Below, piece after piece: positions 47,427-55,745 of a stretch of DNA of 64,000 nt. The first letter of the stretch is position 1; every line of letters starts with the position of its first letter. Source of the stretch: Pelagomonas calceolata (taxonomy: Eukaryota; Sar; Pelagophyceae; Pelagomonadales; Pelagomonadaceae); NCBI GenBank assembly GCA_918797485.1, contig CAKKNE010000002.1, forward strand, positions 2,198,501 through 2,262,500, in the 5' to 3' direction. Made by a program: the position numbers and the translations under genes. The notes beneath the pieces are model-generated. The model was not told the origin of the DNA. It was given only the letters and a program-made list of their open reading frames with translations, and made no database searches.

Positions 47427-48713
47427 ATGCACCGCACAGCAGCCCGTTGCCTCACAACGCTCGCACGAGGCATGATCGACCTGCGTCGCGGCCACCCGCC
47501 CACCGCAGAGCTGCCGCACGCCGCCCTGGCCAAGGCCTGCGCGGCCGCGGCCACGGACCTGACCAGTAACGCCGAAGCAGGCCTCGCGATCCAGTACGGC
47601 GCGCCGCGCGGCTGCGCGAGCCACCTGGACACGCTGCAGCGGTGGCTCGAGCGCCGCTACGGGTCGATGGTGCGGCGCGACGGCCTCTTCACGACGAACG
47701 GCGCGTCGCACGGCCTAGAGCTCTGCGCGGCCGCGCTGACGGCACCGGGCGACGAGGTCGTGATGGAGGCGCCGACGTACTTTCTGGCCGCGCAAGTGTT
47801 CCGGGACCACGGGCTGTCGATTCGCTCGGCGCCCGTCGACGCGGGCGGCCTCGACGTAGATGCGCTCGAGCGGGCGCTCCGGGCGGGCACGTCGCGGCCG
47901 AAGGCTTTGTACGTCGTCCCGCGCCACGGCAACCCGTCGGGCGCGTCACTGGACAAAGATAGGCGCGCAAAGCTCGCGGCGCTCGCGCGCGAGTTCGGCT
48001 TCTACGTCTTCGCCGACGACGTGTACCACCTCCTCGACTGGTCCAGCGCTCCCTTGCGGCGGCTCCTCGAGTACGACGCGGCCTACGCCTCGGGCGAGTC
48101 GGCCGGCGGCGGCGACAGCTCGGATCCCGCCGCCGCCGCGGGGGGCGACACCGCGGCGCTCGCCATCCCCGACGACGCCCGCGTCGTGTCGATTTCGTCC
48201 TTCTCCAAGGTGCTCGCGCCGGGGCTGCGGTTGGGCTGGATTGAGGCCGCGCCGTCCATCGTCGCGGCGGTGGCGCGCAGGGGCTACGTGGTCTCGGGCG
48301 GCGGCTGCGCGCCCTTCACCGAGCAGATCGTCGCGCGCGTCTTGGAGAGCGGCGACGCGGACACGCATCTGGACGCGATGCGGCGGCGATGTCGGAGCCG
48401 CTGCGACGCGTTGCTCGGCGCGCTTGACGACGCAGCGGACGTCCTGCGGCCGCTCTGCCGACCCACCGGCGGCTTCTTCGTCTGGGTCGAGATCCTCGTC
48501 GAGGGCGTGACGGCGGCGCGACTGCGCGACGCCTGCGCGGAGGACGTGGCGTTCCTTGTCGGGGACGCCTGCGACTGCGATGGCCTTCCCATCGGCGACG
48601 TCGCACCAGCGTGTCTGGACCGGCACCTACGTTTGTGCTTCGCCATGCTTGATGAAAATGAGCTGGTCGAGGGCGTCGCGCGCATCGCGAGGCGTGCGCG
48701 CGAATTACGGTAA
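47427..48713 (+). CDS. PLP-dependent aminotransferase, class I/II (2-aminoadipate transaminase-like)
   Basis: 428 residues starting MHRTAARCLTTLARGMIDLR, a likely mitochondrial targeting peptide. Fold-type I features: IQYGAPRGCASHLDTL near the N-terminus, GASHGLELCAAALTAPGDEV (PLP phosphate-binding), PRHGNPSGASLD (conserved Asn), VFADDVYHLLDW (Asp that contacts the pyridine N), SISSFSKVLAPGLRLGWIE (Schiff-base Lys), and GGFFVWVEI with the C-terminal Arg near RHLRLCFAML. The pattern matches the ARO8/LysN/kynurenine aminotransferase II type, without a GntR domain. An insert rich in Gly, Ala and Asp (about 220-250) is not found in most relatives. The amino donor is unknown. Confidence 0.88.
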   Translation: MHRTAARCLTTLARGMIDLRRGHPPTAELPHAALAKACAAAATDLTSNAEAGLAIQYGAPRGCASHLDTLQRWLERRYGSMVRRDGLFTTNGASHGLELCAAALTAPGDEVVMEAPTYFLAAQVFRDHGLSIRSAPVDAGGLDVDALERALRAGTSRPKALYVVPRHGNPSGASLDKDRRAKLAALAREFGFYVFADDVYHLLDWSSAPLRRLLEYDAAYASGESAGGGDSSDPAAAAGGDTAALAIPDDARVVSISSFSKVLAPGLRLGWIEAAPSIVAAVARRGYVVSGGGCAPFTEQIVARVLESGDADTHLDAMRRRCRSRCDALLGALDDAADVLRPLCRPTGGFFVWVEILVEGVTAARLRDACAEDVAFLVGDACDCDGLPIGDVAPACLDRHLRLCFAMLDENELVEGVARIARRARELR

Positions 48714-48776
48714 TGAATGTGTGTCTAGGCGCGGGGAAGTAGGGCGCCCGCGGTCACGGGGGGGGGGGAGCCTAAC

Positions 48777-49127
48777 CTATGTGTCACGAGTCGACTGCGA
48801 ACTCCTTATGAGCGCTGGGGGAGAAGAGGAAACGACACGCGGGGTAGTAAGAGGAACGATGTGGGGGTAACAGTGCAGGGGGAACATGACGGCCCTGAAG
48901 AAGGCCGTTCGGACCCGGAGGGGCGTGGAGCCCGCGGGCCGGCCCGCCCGACGTGAGGTCGAGCTGGGGAAGAAGAGCACGAACGAACTCGTCCATCGCT
49001 CGTGATCGAGGATGTCGGCCATGCCCCAGGCCCGGCCTTCGCTGCTGGGCCCCCGCTCCACCCGGAAGGTGCAGCCGGTCCAGTCGTCGCGCGCCTCGTT
49101 CTTGTGGTTGTTCTCGTCCGTCGCCAT
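48777..49127 (-). CDS. Chimeric ORF made by repeats C and A
   Basis: 116 codons open on the minus strand. The first 39 residues are identical in sequence pattern to the start of the protein encoded at 41605 (MATDENNHKNEARDDWTGCT), then the frame crosses the repeat junction near 49009 into repeat A read in antisense (SSFVLFFPSSTSR type). Because repeat C includes the sequence upstream of the parent start codon, it may bring a promoter. Whether it is expressed is unknown; it could equally be a non-functional fragment. Confidence 0.3.
   Translation of the reverse strand: MATDENNHKNEARDDWTGCTFRVERGPSSEGRAWGMADILDHERWTSSFVLFFPSSTSRRAGRPAGSTPLRVRTAFFRAVMFPLHCYPHIVPLTTPRVVSSSPPALIRSSQSTRDT
48786..48993. 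repeat. Repeat A, copy 3 (partial)
   Basis: About 208 bp of repeat A, starting at the same end as the other copies (GTCGACTGCGAACTCCTTAT) and breaking off at AACGAACTCGTCCA. Sixteen unrelated bases later repeat C begins. Confidence 0.85.
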
Positions 49128-49352
49128 GGTCCTCTGCGCCGCGCTTGCGCCGTAGACGGCCGCCGCCCCAGATCGTTCTGCGCTCTGCGATTTTTTTGAT
49201 TCGCAAAGGGGCCTGGCGCCCCCCGGCCGGGTCCGCGGCGCGGGCGCGGCCCGGGAGGGCTCGGGGGCCTTGGGGGAGGCAATACTACGGAGTTTCTAGT
49301 CGCTGGAGGCGTCGGGGACCCGTCAACGCGCGCGCCTGTGCGGCGGCACAAA
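49009..49352. repeat. Repeat C, copy 2
   Basis: Second copy of 41487-41830. It keeps the ATG-containing region and the full upstream flank but lacks the 3' part of the parent gene. It ends about 38 bp before the stop of the sulfotransferase gene, while the parent copy ends about 57 bp before the stop of another minus-strand gene. Confidence 0.88.
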
Positions 49353-49389
49353 CTTCTTTCACACCCTACTTAGACGACCTCCAGCTAGC

Positions 49390-51309
49390 TCACTTCTTGT
49401 CGACAAGGTGCGGGAACACGTCCCGCTTCAGCTGCTTCTCGTAGCGCTTCCACGCCGCGAGCGACTGCGTGTGGAACGGCGGCGCCCGAGCCTCGACGGC
49501 GCCGTAGGACGTCAATGCCACCTCCGTCTCGTTCGGCGTCAAACAGAGCTCGCACGCCTCCAAGCCCAGCCACGCGACGACGTCGTTCAACACCTTCTGG
49601 GGGTTGCTAATCAATTTCTCGTACTCGACGAGTTTCACCCGGTCGGGCATCGTTTTGAGCCAGTGGTCCTCGAGTTTGCGAATCGCATGCAACCGCGCCC
49701 CCAGGTCCTCGGGCTTGTCCGCCCAGGCCCGTTCGCCGTTGGCGAAGGCCGCCTTGTAGCAGCTGAACGCCACGGCCTTGGGGTCCCTCCTAATAATCAG
49801 CGCCTTGAAATCCGGCGCCTCCGCCTCCAAATACTGGGCGGCGGCCCCCAGCCACCACACGTTTTCCAGCGCGGCGTCGATGGCGAAGGACGCGTTCTCC
49901 TTTTGCGGCGATACGGCTCTCGCGTGGTGCCGCCTCCTATAAGCGCGTCCTAAATCGGCGAGGTCCTCCTCGGAGGCGCGGTCGAAGAATGCGAGGCCCC
50001 GCTCCGCGGCGAGGTCCGCTAACACGGGCGTAGCGTCGCCGTCCGTCGCGATGCCATCGTGCCGCGACAGCGCCGCGTGGAGCAGCGTGCCGCCGCTTCG
50101 CGGCGCGCCCATGATAAACAACTGGGCGGGGCCCTCGACGGGTGAGGGCCGGTTCTTGTTCGCCTCGTCCTTGAGCTCGATGGACGCGTCGCCGGCCACG
50201 TGGTCTAAGAGGTCCTGGTCGGCCTTCTTGCGGTCCGCGCGCTTCTGCTTCGCCTTGGCGCCGCCCGGGAAGGCCCGGATGAAGTCCGTCGCGGCGCCCT
50301 CCGAGATCTCGGGGGCGCTCCCCTTGACGATGTGCGGCGCCGCCGCGTCCCTCCTCGCGGCGTTCGCCGCCACGAGCGAGGCCCAGGCCCGTTCCGGCTC
50401 GGCCTTCGAGTAGTCGAGGTAGACGAACTCGGCCTGCTTGATGGCCGCCAGGTCCGCGGGGGACCCCTCCTTCGTCGCCTGCGCCGCGAACTCCTGGAGC
50501 GACTCCGCGAAGCCGTCGAGCGCCGCCGGGTCGCCGAACCCGCTCCTTAACAAGTCGACGCCGACCGCGTCGCCCGTCGACGCGTTCGCGGACGTCGCGA
50601 GGTGCGCCAGGGCCAACACGGTCTCCGGGCGCGGGTCCACCGTCCAGGCGAGCTTCTCGGCCTCCGCTGCCTCGCGCAGCTTGCCCAGGGCCACGCCGGC
50701 CTTGGCGTAGTAGCGGTGCGCCGCGGCGTTCGCGGGGTCCTGGCTCGAGGCCTTGCTCCACGCCGCAATCGCGCTCCGGAAGTAGCGCGCGCCGCCGCCG
50801 CTATACTGGGCGACGCCGTAGTTCACCAGAGCCGCGGCGCGCTCCCGGTCGTCCTTCGCCCGGGCATAGCCTTCGGTGCACATCTGGAGCGCATCGGCGT
50901 ACTCGCCGAGGAGCTTGAGCGCGTGGCACAGGTTCGTGTAGGCCGGCGACAAGGCCGGCGCGAGCTGGATCGCGTCCCTGTAGAGAGAGATGGCCTCGTG
51001 CGGCGCGCCGCGCGCGACGGCCGCGTCGGCTCGCGCCTGGACGACGGCCCACTCGGCCGCGGCCTCGGCGGTCGTCTCGATCGCGGCGGCGGTCTTGGCC
51101 CGGCTCGCCCGGCGGCTCGGCTTGCGCGGGAAGAGCTTCCGTCGCGCGCGCGGCCAGGCGGTCTTGGCGGCCCAGGCCAGCACGGCGACGGCCGCGACGC
51201 CGGCGTAGCGCCGGAGCCACTTGCCGAGCGCGTCGCGGCGGTTGCGCCGCGCGAGGGTCTGCTGCGAGCGGCCGGCGGCGCCCGGCGGGAGCTGCGCTTT
51301 TTTGGGCAT
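49390..51309 (-). CDS. TPR-containing sulfotransferase
   Basis: 639 residues from MPKKAQLPPGAAGRSQQ; an upstream ATG (51348) would add 13 residues. A basic N-terminal stretch and one hydrophobic segment (AGVAAVAVLAWAAKTAW, about 35-50) suggest a type II Golgi membrane anchor. TPR-like helices follow (about 85-230), for example AISLYRDAIQLAPALSPAYT. The C-terminal sulfotransferase domain starts at about 400 with the PAPS 5'-phosphosulfate loop LFIMGAPRSGGTLLHAALSR and contains KALIIRRDPKAVAFSCYKAA (3'-phosphate region) and VEYEKLISNPQKVLNDVVAW. The architecture resembles TPR-sulfotransferases related to protein-tyrosine sulfotransferases. The acceptor is unknown. Confidence 0.88.
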   Translation of the reverse strand: MPKKAQLPPGAAGRSQQTLARRNRRDALGKWLRRYAGVAAVAVLAWAAKTAWPRARRKLFPRKPSRRASRAKTAAAIETTAEAAAEWAVVQARADAAVARGAPHEAISLYRDAIQLAPALSPAYTNLCHALKLLGEYADALQMCTEGYARAKDDRERAAALVNYGVAQYSGGGARYFRSAIAAWSKASSQDPANAAAHRYYAKAGVALGKLREAAEAEKLAWTVDPRPETVLALAHLATSANASTGDAVGVDLLRSGFGDPAALDGFAESLQEFAAQATKEGSPADLAAIKQAEFVYLDYSKAEPERAWASLVAANAARRDAAAPHIVKGSAPEISEGAATDFIRAFPGGAKAKQKRADRKKADQDLLDHVAGDASIELKDEANKNRPSPVEGPAQLFIMGAPRSGGTLLHAALSRHDGIATDGDATPVLADLAAERGLAFFDRASEEDLADLGRAYRRRHHARAVSPQKENASFAIDAALENVWWLGAAAQYLEAEAPDFKALIIRRDPKAVAFSCYKAAFANGERAWADKPEDLGARLHAIRKLEDHWLKTMPDRVKLVEYEKLISNPQKVLNDVVAWLGLEACELCLTPNETEVALTSYGAVEARAPPFHTQSLAAWKRYEKQLKRDVFPHLVDKK

Positions 51310-51498
51310 GGTGTTAGCCTCGCCGAGGTGATTTGCACTTGCAGCCACTCGCTGGTGAAATTGCTATGCGGCGTTGCTTAGAGCGTTTTTTAAGCTGCGC
51401 AGCGGTTGCCGGGTAAAAGCCAGTTCTTCTCTGCTCAAACACACAATATTAGTTAAGGCTGTGCAAACCTGGGCGTCGCAAAGGGCAATAAATGACAT

Positions 51499-51519
51499 CT
51501 AGTGTCTTAGGCCGCTAGC
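51499..51519 (+). repeat. Recurring CTAG-flanked intergenic motif, copy d
   Basis: CTAGTGTCTTAGGCCGCTAG with a final C; two bases of the core are missing compared with other copies. It lies 190 bp upstream of the sulfotransferase start at 51309, in the reverse orientation relative to that gene. Confidence 0.75.
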
Positions 51520-51592
51520 TCGTGATGCCGCGCTCGCCACTAGTTCAGCACCGTAACAATATAACTGGTACGCTCTCCTTCCAACAACAGGT

Positions 51593-52294
51593 TTACGCCC
51601 AAATCGACGACGACCCCTCCTCGTCCCCGGCGCGAAGGAGATACACGAGCTCAAGGCGCCGGATCGCTAGCCACGTCCCGAGCCCGGCACCGTCATAAAA
51701 CGCCTCGGGCACGGCGAACAGCTCCCCGCGCTCGGCGCCGGCCTGGGCAAGCGCGTCGGCCACGTGATTGCCCGCGACGTCCGCGTGCGCAGCTACGGCA
51801 CTTAACGACGTCTCCGCGCCGCGAAGGCGCAAGATCGCCATGCATGCTCGCGCCAGGGCCGCGCCCGGCGGCGCCAGGGCAGAGGTGGCCTCGCCGCTCT
51901 TAAGCGTCCGGAGGGCGAGCGCCGAGTCTGAGTACACATCCAGCGGTGAATTGCGGGCGGCGCAAAAGATCGCGTGGAAGATCGCAGAAATCTCAGCGAT
52001 GTTGTTCGCGCCAGGCGTGGTGCCGACGCGCGGCGGCAGCGCTAGCGAGCGATTCCGTGCGTCGCCGTCGGCATAGTAGACACCGCATCCCGCGCGGCCG
52101 CCCCTCGCCGAGCCGTCGACGAAGCATGCCCTTGCGCGGCTTTTGCTGGTGTAGAGCTTGGGCGGGTAGCCCTTGCGCGGCGCGCGCTCGGTGATCTCGA
52201 CGCGCTGCGGCCTCGTCCATTGCGAGGCCACGAGAGCGACGAGGGCGCGGAGGTAGGCCGCAGCCAGACGCAATATTTGCAGTGGTCGCGCCAC
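51593..52294 (-). CDS. RNase H type 1-like protein
   Basis: 233 residues. The four catalytic acids are in place: Asp60 in CFVDGSARGGRAGCG, Glu101 in ANNIAEISAIFHAI, Asp123 in VYSDSALALRTL, and Asp180 in HADVAGNHVADALAQ, which follows the expected HxDxxGNxxAD form. The domain would cleave RNA in RNA-DNA hybrids. About 50 residues precede it, with a hydrophobic, signal-like start (LQILRLAAAYLRALVALVAS), which may target an organelle. The C-terminal 45 residues are not part of the fold. No reverse transcriptase or other element genes adjoin it, so it reads as a stand-alone host gene of the reverse-transcriptase-RNase-H-like type. Confidence 0.85.
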   Translation of the reverse strand: MARPLQILRLAAAYLRALVALVASQWTRPQRVEITERAPRKGYPPKLYTSKSRARACFVDGSARGGRAGCGVYYADGDARNRSLALPPRVGTTPGANNIAEISAIFHAIFCAARNSPLDVYSDSALALRTLKSGEATSALAPPGAALARACMAILRLRGAETSLSAVAAHADVAGNHVADALAQAGAERGELFAVPEAFYDGAGLGTWLAIRRLELVYLLRAGDEEGSSSIWA

Positions 52295-52680
52295 GATGCT
52301 TATTCACTCATGCTGCCGCGGAGCCTGCACAAGCCTGCACTGAGCAGCTGGTCCAATGGTGATCGCACAATGCGGTGCGCGTGCCGCAGCTTGCAAAACG
52401 TGACGGACAAATAGCAGTCTTGCACCACTATATCGATCCCGTCGTGGTGTTTTTTTTTGCAGTCTCATAGCTCTGTGCCAGAGCCTGGCAAAACCAGACG
52501 AGAGATGCAGCGCTCCGGGCCAGGAGCCGTCTCGCCGGAGTCAATATCTTCACTGACACCGTTGCTTCGCTGTCGCAAAAACCCGCGACCCAAGCAGCAA
52601 GCACTTGGCTCGCAGAGAACACGAGACAGCAGACGGCCGCGCCGCTGCCTGCCGACCTATTCACTGCGGTAAATACCACC
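52295..52680. other. Divergent intergenic region
   Basis: 386 bp between the RNase H and HPF genes, less GC-rich than the genes, with a T-rich run at 52449-52456. It holds both promoters by position. No gene or repeat is seen. Confidence 0.4.
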
Positions 52681-53477
52681 ATGCATTCGCGCCTCACACT
52701 GTGCGCATTCCTGCCGGCGCTGCTGCAAGCGCTCCAGCCCGCGCGGGCACCGCCTGCCAGGCCCGTGAGCACACGGGCACGCGCGACGGTCATGGCGAAT
52801 AGTTTGACGACCATTTCCGCCAACAACCTCAAGATGACGGATAACATCAAAGCGTGCGGCGCGCCGCGTCCCTTGGATACCGCGCGCCGCCCGAAACCCC
52901 CGCCAGGCGGGAGAGAAGGCGGGAGAGAAGCCAGGCGCGGAGAGGAGCCAACGCCACCGCGCGCAGGTACGTCGAAGAGAAGATCGGCGGCGTCGTCGAG
53001 AAGTACGCCGGCGTGTCCCAGAGATGCGACACCCACCTGAGCGTGATGCGGAACCCCGCCGTCGCCGACAGCGACGTCGCCGAGGTCGTGGTCTTCTGCA
53101 AGGGCGAGGTCGTCCGCGCCGAGGAGCGAAGCCCGAGCATGTACTCGTCGATCGACCTCGTGGCCGACAAGGTCGCGCGGAAGCTCCGCAAGGTCAAGGA
53201 GCGCCGCGAGGGCAAGCGCAACAAGCCGCAGCTGAAGATGAGCCTGGGCGAGATGCTCGAGGACCCCGTCGAGATGGAGCCCGAGGTCTTCGACGCGACG
53301 TCCCTCATCCGGCGCAAGACGCACGCGATGCCGGCGCAGTCGCTGTCCGACGCGATGATCTGCATGGACGGCCTGGACCACGACTTCTACATGTTCACGA
53401 ACGAGGAGACGGGGAAGATCAACGTCATGTACAAGCGCAAGGAGGGGGGCCTCGGCCTCATCGAGCCCGAGAACTGA
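52681..53477 (+). CDS. Plastid ribosome hibernation factor, long HPF/PSRP1 type, two exons
   Basis: Exons 52681-52853 and 52967-53477 (227 aa). The N-terminal 40 residues form a signal and transit peptide (MHSRLTLCAFLPALLQALQP). The hibernation domain starts TISANNLKMTDNIKAYVEEK, which is created only by splicing, and continues with a strand-helix pattern ending near KVKERR. The C-terminal domain ends LDHDFYMFTNEETGKINVMY and KRKEGGLGLIEPEN, a near-perfect match to the dimerisation domain of long HPF (YVDHDFYVFRDKETGEISVV type). The protein would bind idle plastid ribosomes and promote dimerisation. Confidence 0.93.
52854..52966 (+). other. HPF intron, no introner ends
   Basis: 113 bp, donor GTGCGG, acceptor GCGCAG. 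It contains two tandem GGCGGGAGAGAA units (52909-52932) and an inverted GC-rich start (GTGCGGCGCGCCGC). It lacks the CTGTGTGG ends and the 8-bp duplication, so I treat it as an ordinary intron or another class. Confidence 0.8.
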
Positions 53478-54193
53478 GGCCGCGGCGCCGGGGCGCCTCC
53501 GGGCTAACGTATCTTCTATTTAGTGAGTACCTGGGGCCGCCTCCGTCCTCGATTCCTAACTTTTTTATCTATTATACAGGCAAGGGGACGAAGGGGAGAT
53601 GTATACATGCCGCCAGAGGAGATGACCGGGAGCACGCACATACTTGAGTTCATCTTTCCGCCGGCGGTTTCGCGGTCGCGGTGGTTCGATCGCCGCCAAA
53701 TTTGTGGTGTCGTTGGTGGTCCTCCGGCGGACGACTGAACGCGTGTGAGACGCTGGTTTGCGCGCTAGCTACGGTCTCGGTTTTGGCCACAGTTCAGGGC
53801 CTGTCGTCTTCCAGATTGGGTTTTGGCCGCCGCGGGATCGTCTGTGGTTCGCGCCGCTGTTTTTGGCTACAGTAGTAATAAGTTTTTGCGGATAAACGAG
53901 GACGGGCCCGCGCGGAAAAGGTGAGTGTATAAGCCTTTACTTTGGCCTCATCAGGCGAAGGCTGCTTTACCTTGAGCCTACAACTCGCGCGACTGTTTTC
54001 TCTGGGCTCGTAGTCGACTTATTAAGACAGATATAAAGAAAACGTAGCTTCGCACGGGTTTTTGCCTTTTTTGGAGCTTTGAAAGAAGCCGCTTTTGTGC
54101 CGCTGCACAGCACTGCTCTAACAGCTTTGCAGCTTTGGACCGCTGTGTCACCACAGCTCAACCCACAGCTCACCGATCGAGCACGACCAGGAG
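53478..54193. other. Intergenic region, about 700 bp
   Basis: Between two plus-strand genes. It is unusually AT-rich for the window in 53780-54080 and has three loosely similar TTTTGGC[CT]ACA-type stretches (53786, 53820, 53860). I see no ORF worth calling, no tRNA and no copy of the recurring motif. It may include the long promoter and 5' leader of the gene at 54194. Confidence 0.4.
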
Positions 54194-55567
54194 ATGGAGC
54201 ATCCACCACCGCTACCCACAACAAGCCTCGAGGACCTGCCGCCGCCCTACCTCGACTACCTCGACGCGGCGGCCCTCTGCCGGCTGGGCTACGGCACGAC
54301 AAAGAAGCAGCACTACGGCGTCACGTCCGCAGTGGTGCGATGCGCGACCGAACGCGACGCGGTGCCGTTGAGCACCTCGACGCCGCCGGGCGCGCGTGAC
54401 GCGCTTGAGCTCCTGCGGCGGCGCGAGCGGGCCGTGTGCTGGGAGCCCTTCGGCGCCCGCAGCCAGTTTCTGCAGCGGCGGTGGCGCCGCGGCCCGACGA
54501 CGCCCGACGACGCGCCGCGCGACGGCGACGACGACGACGAGCCGCCGCGGCCCTGGCGCTACCGCGAGCTCCGAACGACGGCCGCGGGGCTCGTGCTGGA
54601 CGGCGGCGGCGAGATGAACTTCACGGGCGTGCACCGGCCCTTCGGCGGCGTGCGGCGGCCGACGCGCATCCGCTTCCAGTACTGCGCGCCGGCGCGGTCC
54701 GCGTCGCGGGGCTACTGCAACGTCTGCTTCTCGTCCGCCGACGCGGCGCACCGGGCGCTGCGCTTCTTCCGGATCGGCCACCCCGACGTCTTCTCGTTCC
54801 TCATCCCGCTCTGGGCCGGCGACCGGCTCCAGCTCTGGCTGCCGCGGTCGCGGTACGCCGTCGCGCTCGCGGGGCCCGACGAGGCCGCGGCCGACGCGAA
54901 GCACGACGTCGACTGTCGCTTGCTTTGGGACGTCGCCGGGGAAATCGGCGCGCCGGCGCTCTGGATGGACGTGCGCGTCGACGGCCGGCGCCACCACGAC
55001 GGGCCGCTGGCCATGAAGCTGCCCCCGTCGTACGACGGCCTGCGGCACGTGTACCTCTTCAACTGGGTCCAGGACGAGAACACGTTTGTGGGTACGCCGC
55101 CGGCGCAGCGGCCCCCGTCGCCCGTGTCGAACGCGCGCTGCGTCATCAGCGATCTGTTCGTCGAGGACGGCCCCGTCGACGCGGAGTTCCTAACGAACGT
55201 GCGGAGCGAGGCGCGGCGCCGCGCGGAGTGCTTCCGGCACGGCGTCGAGCTCGAGGGAGTGTTGCAAGCCCTCGGCGTCGGCGTCCAGAGCGCCGGCACC
55301 GACCCGGTCATCGTCGTCGAGGGCGACCCGCAAGCGCACACGCTGGGCGACTTCGACGAGAGGGACGCGGACGGCAGCGGCGACGACGACGACGGCTCGA
55401 TATTCAGTTTTGACGACGACGAGAGCGGCGACGGCTCCGACGCCGAGTCGCGCTCGGACTTCGACGAGGAGGACGAGGAGGACGAGGGCGTCGCGCGGCC
55501 GGCGTCCTTCGCCGAGATCGTCGACGACGACGTCGACGTCGACGAGGCGCCTAATCTGTCTGTCTAG
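54194..55567 (+). CDS. Acidic-tailed protein of unknown function, F-box-like start
   Basis: 457 residues. The N-terminus (TSLEDLPPPYLDYLDAAALC) has the L-P-P-YL spacing of a weak F-box-like helix. The middle (about 130-330) is globular with Trp, Phe and Cys, including VLDGGGEMNFTGVHRPFGGV, FCYFF-type aromatics in ALRFFRIGHPDVFSFLIPLW, and AGDRLQLWLPRSRYAVAL. The C-terminal 100 residues are extremely acidic (DDDDGSIFSFDDDESGDGSD, DEEDEEDEGVARP). I do not recognise the family; large families of such proteins occur in pelagophytes, which is general knowledge and not shown here. Confidence 0.65.
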   Translation: MEHPPPLPTTSLEDLPPPYLDYLDAAALCRLGYGTTKKQHYGVTSAVVRCATERDAVPLSTSTPPGARDALELLRRRERAVCWEPFGARSQFLQRRWRRGPTTPDDAPRDGDDDDEPPRPWRYRELRTTAAGLVLDGGGEMNFTGVHRPFGGVRRPTRIRFQYCAPARSASRGYCNVCFSSADAAHRALRFFRIGHPDVFSFLIPLWAGDRLQLWLPRSRYAVALAGPDEAAADAKHDVDCRLLWDVAGEIGAPALWMDVRVDGRRHHDGPLAMKLPPSYDGLRHVYLFNWVQDENTFVGTPPAQRPPSPVSNARCVISDLFVEDGPVDAEFLTNVRSEARRRAECFRHGVELEGVLQALGVGVQSAGTDPVIVVEGDPQAHTLGDFDERDADGSGDDDDGSIFSFDDDESGDGSDAESRSDFDEEDEEDEGVARPASFAEIVDDDVDVDEAPNLSV

Positions 55568-55745
55568 CTCTATTGATTGGAGCTAGCGTCCTACATACTA
55601 GGACTACTTGCACGCCTGTGCAGGCTGCACGCGCACGCCGATCGCCCGCATTTGCACACTCAGCTATGCGCTGTTAGCCAGTCATCAATTCGCAGAGCGC
55701 ACGAGATCATTTGACATTGCAAAGCAATTGCTCTCAATCTAGGAG

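Noticed and set aside
51593-52294. RNase H as part of a retroelement
   Set aside because: No reverse transcriptase, integrase, terminal repeats or target duplication nearby; the domain stands alone with host-like composition.
52854-52966. HPF intron as an introner
   Set aside because: No CTGTGTGG ends, no 8-bp duplication and no shared core.
53478-54193. Possible tRNA or small RNA in the AT-richer gap
   Set aside because: No cloverleaf with conserved T-loop and anticodon stem could be drawn on either strand by eye.
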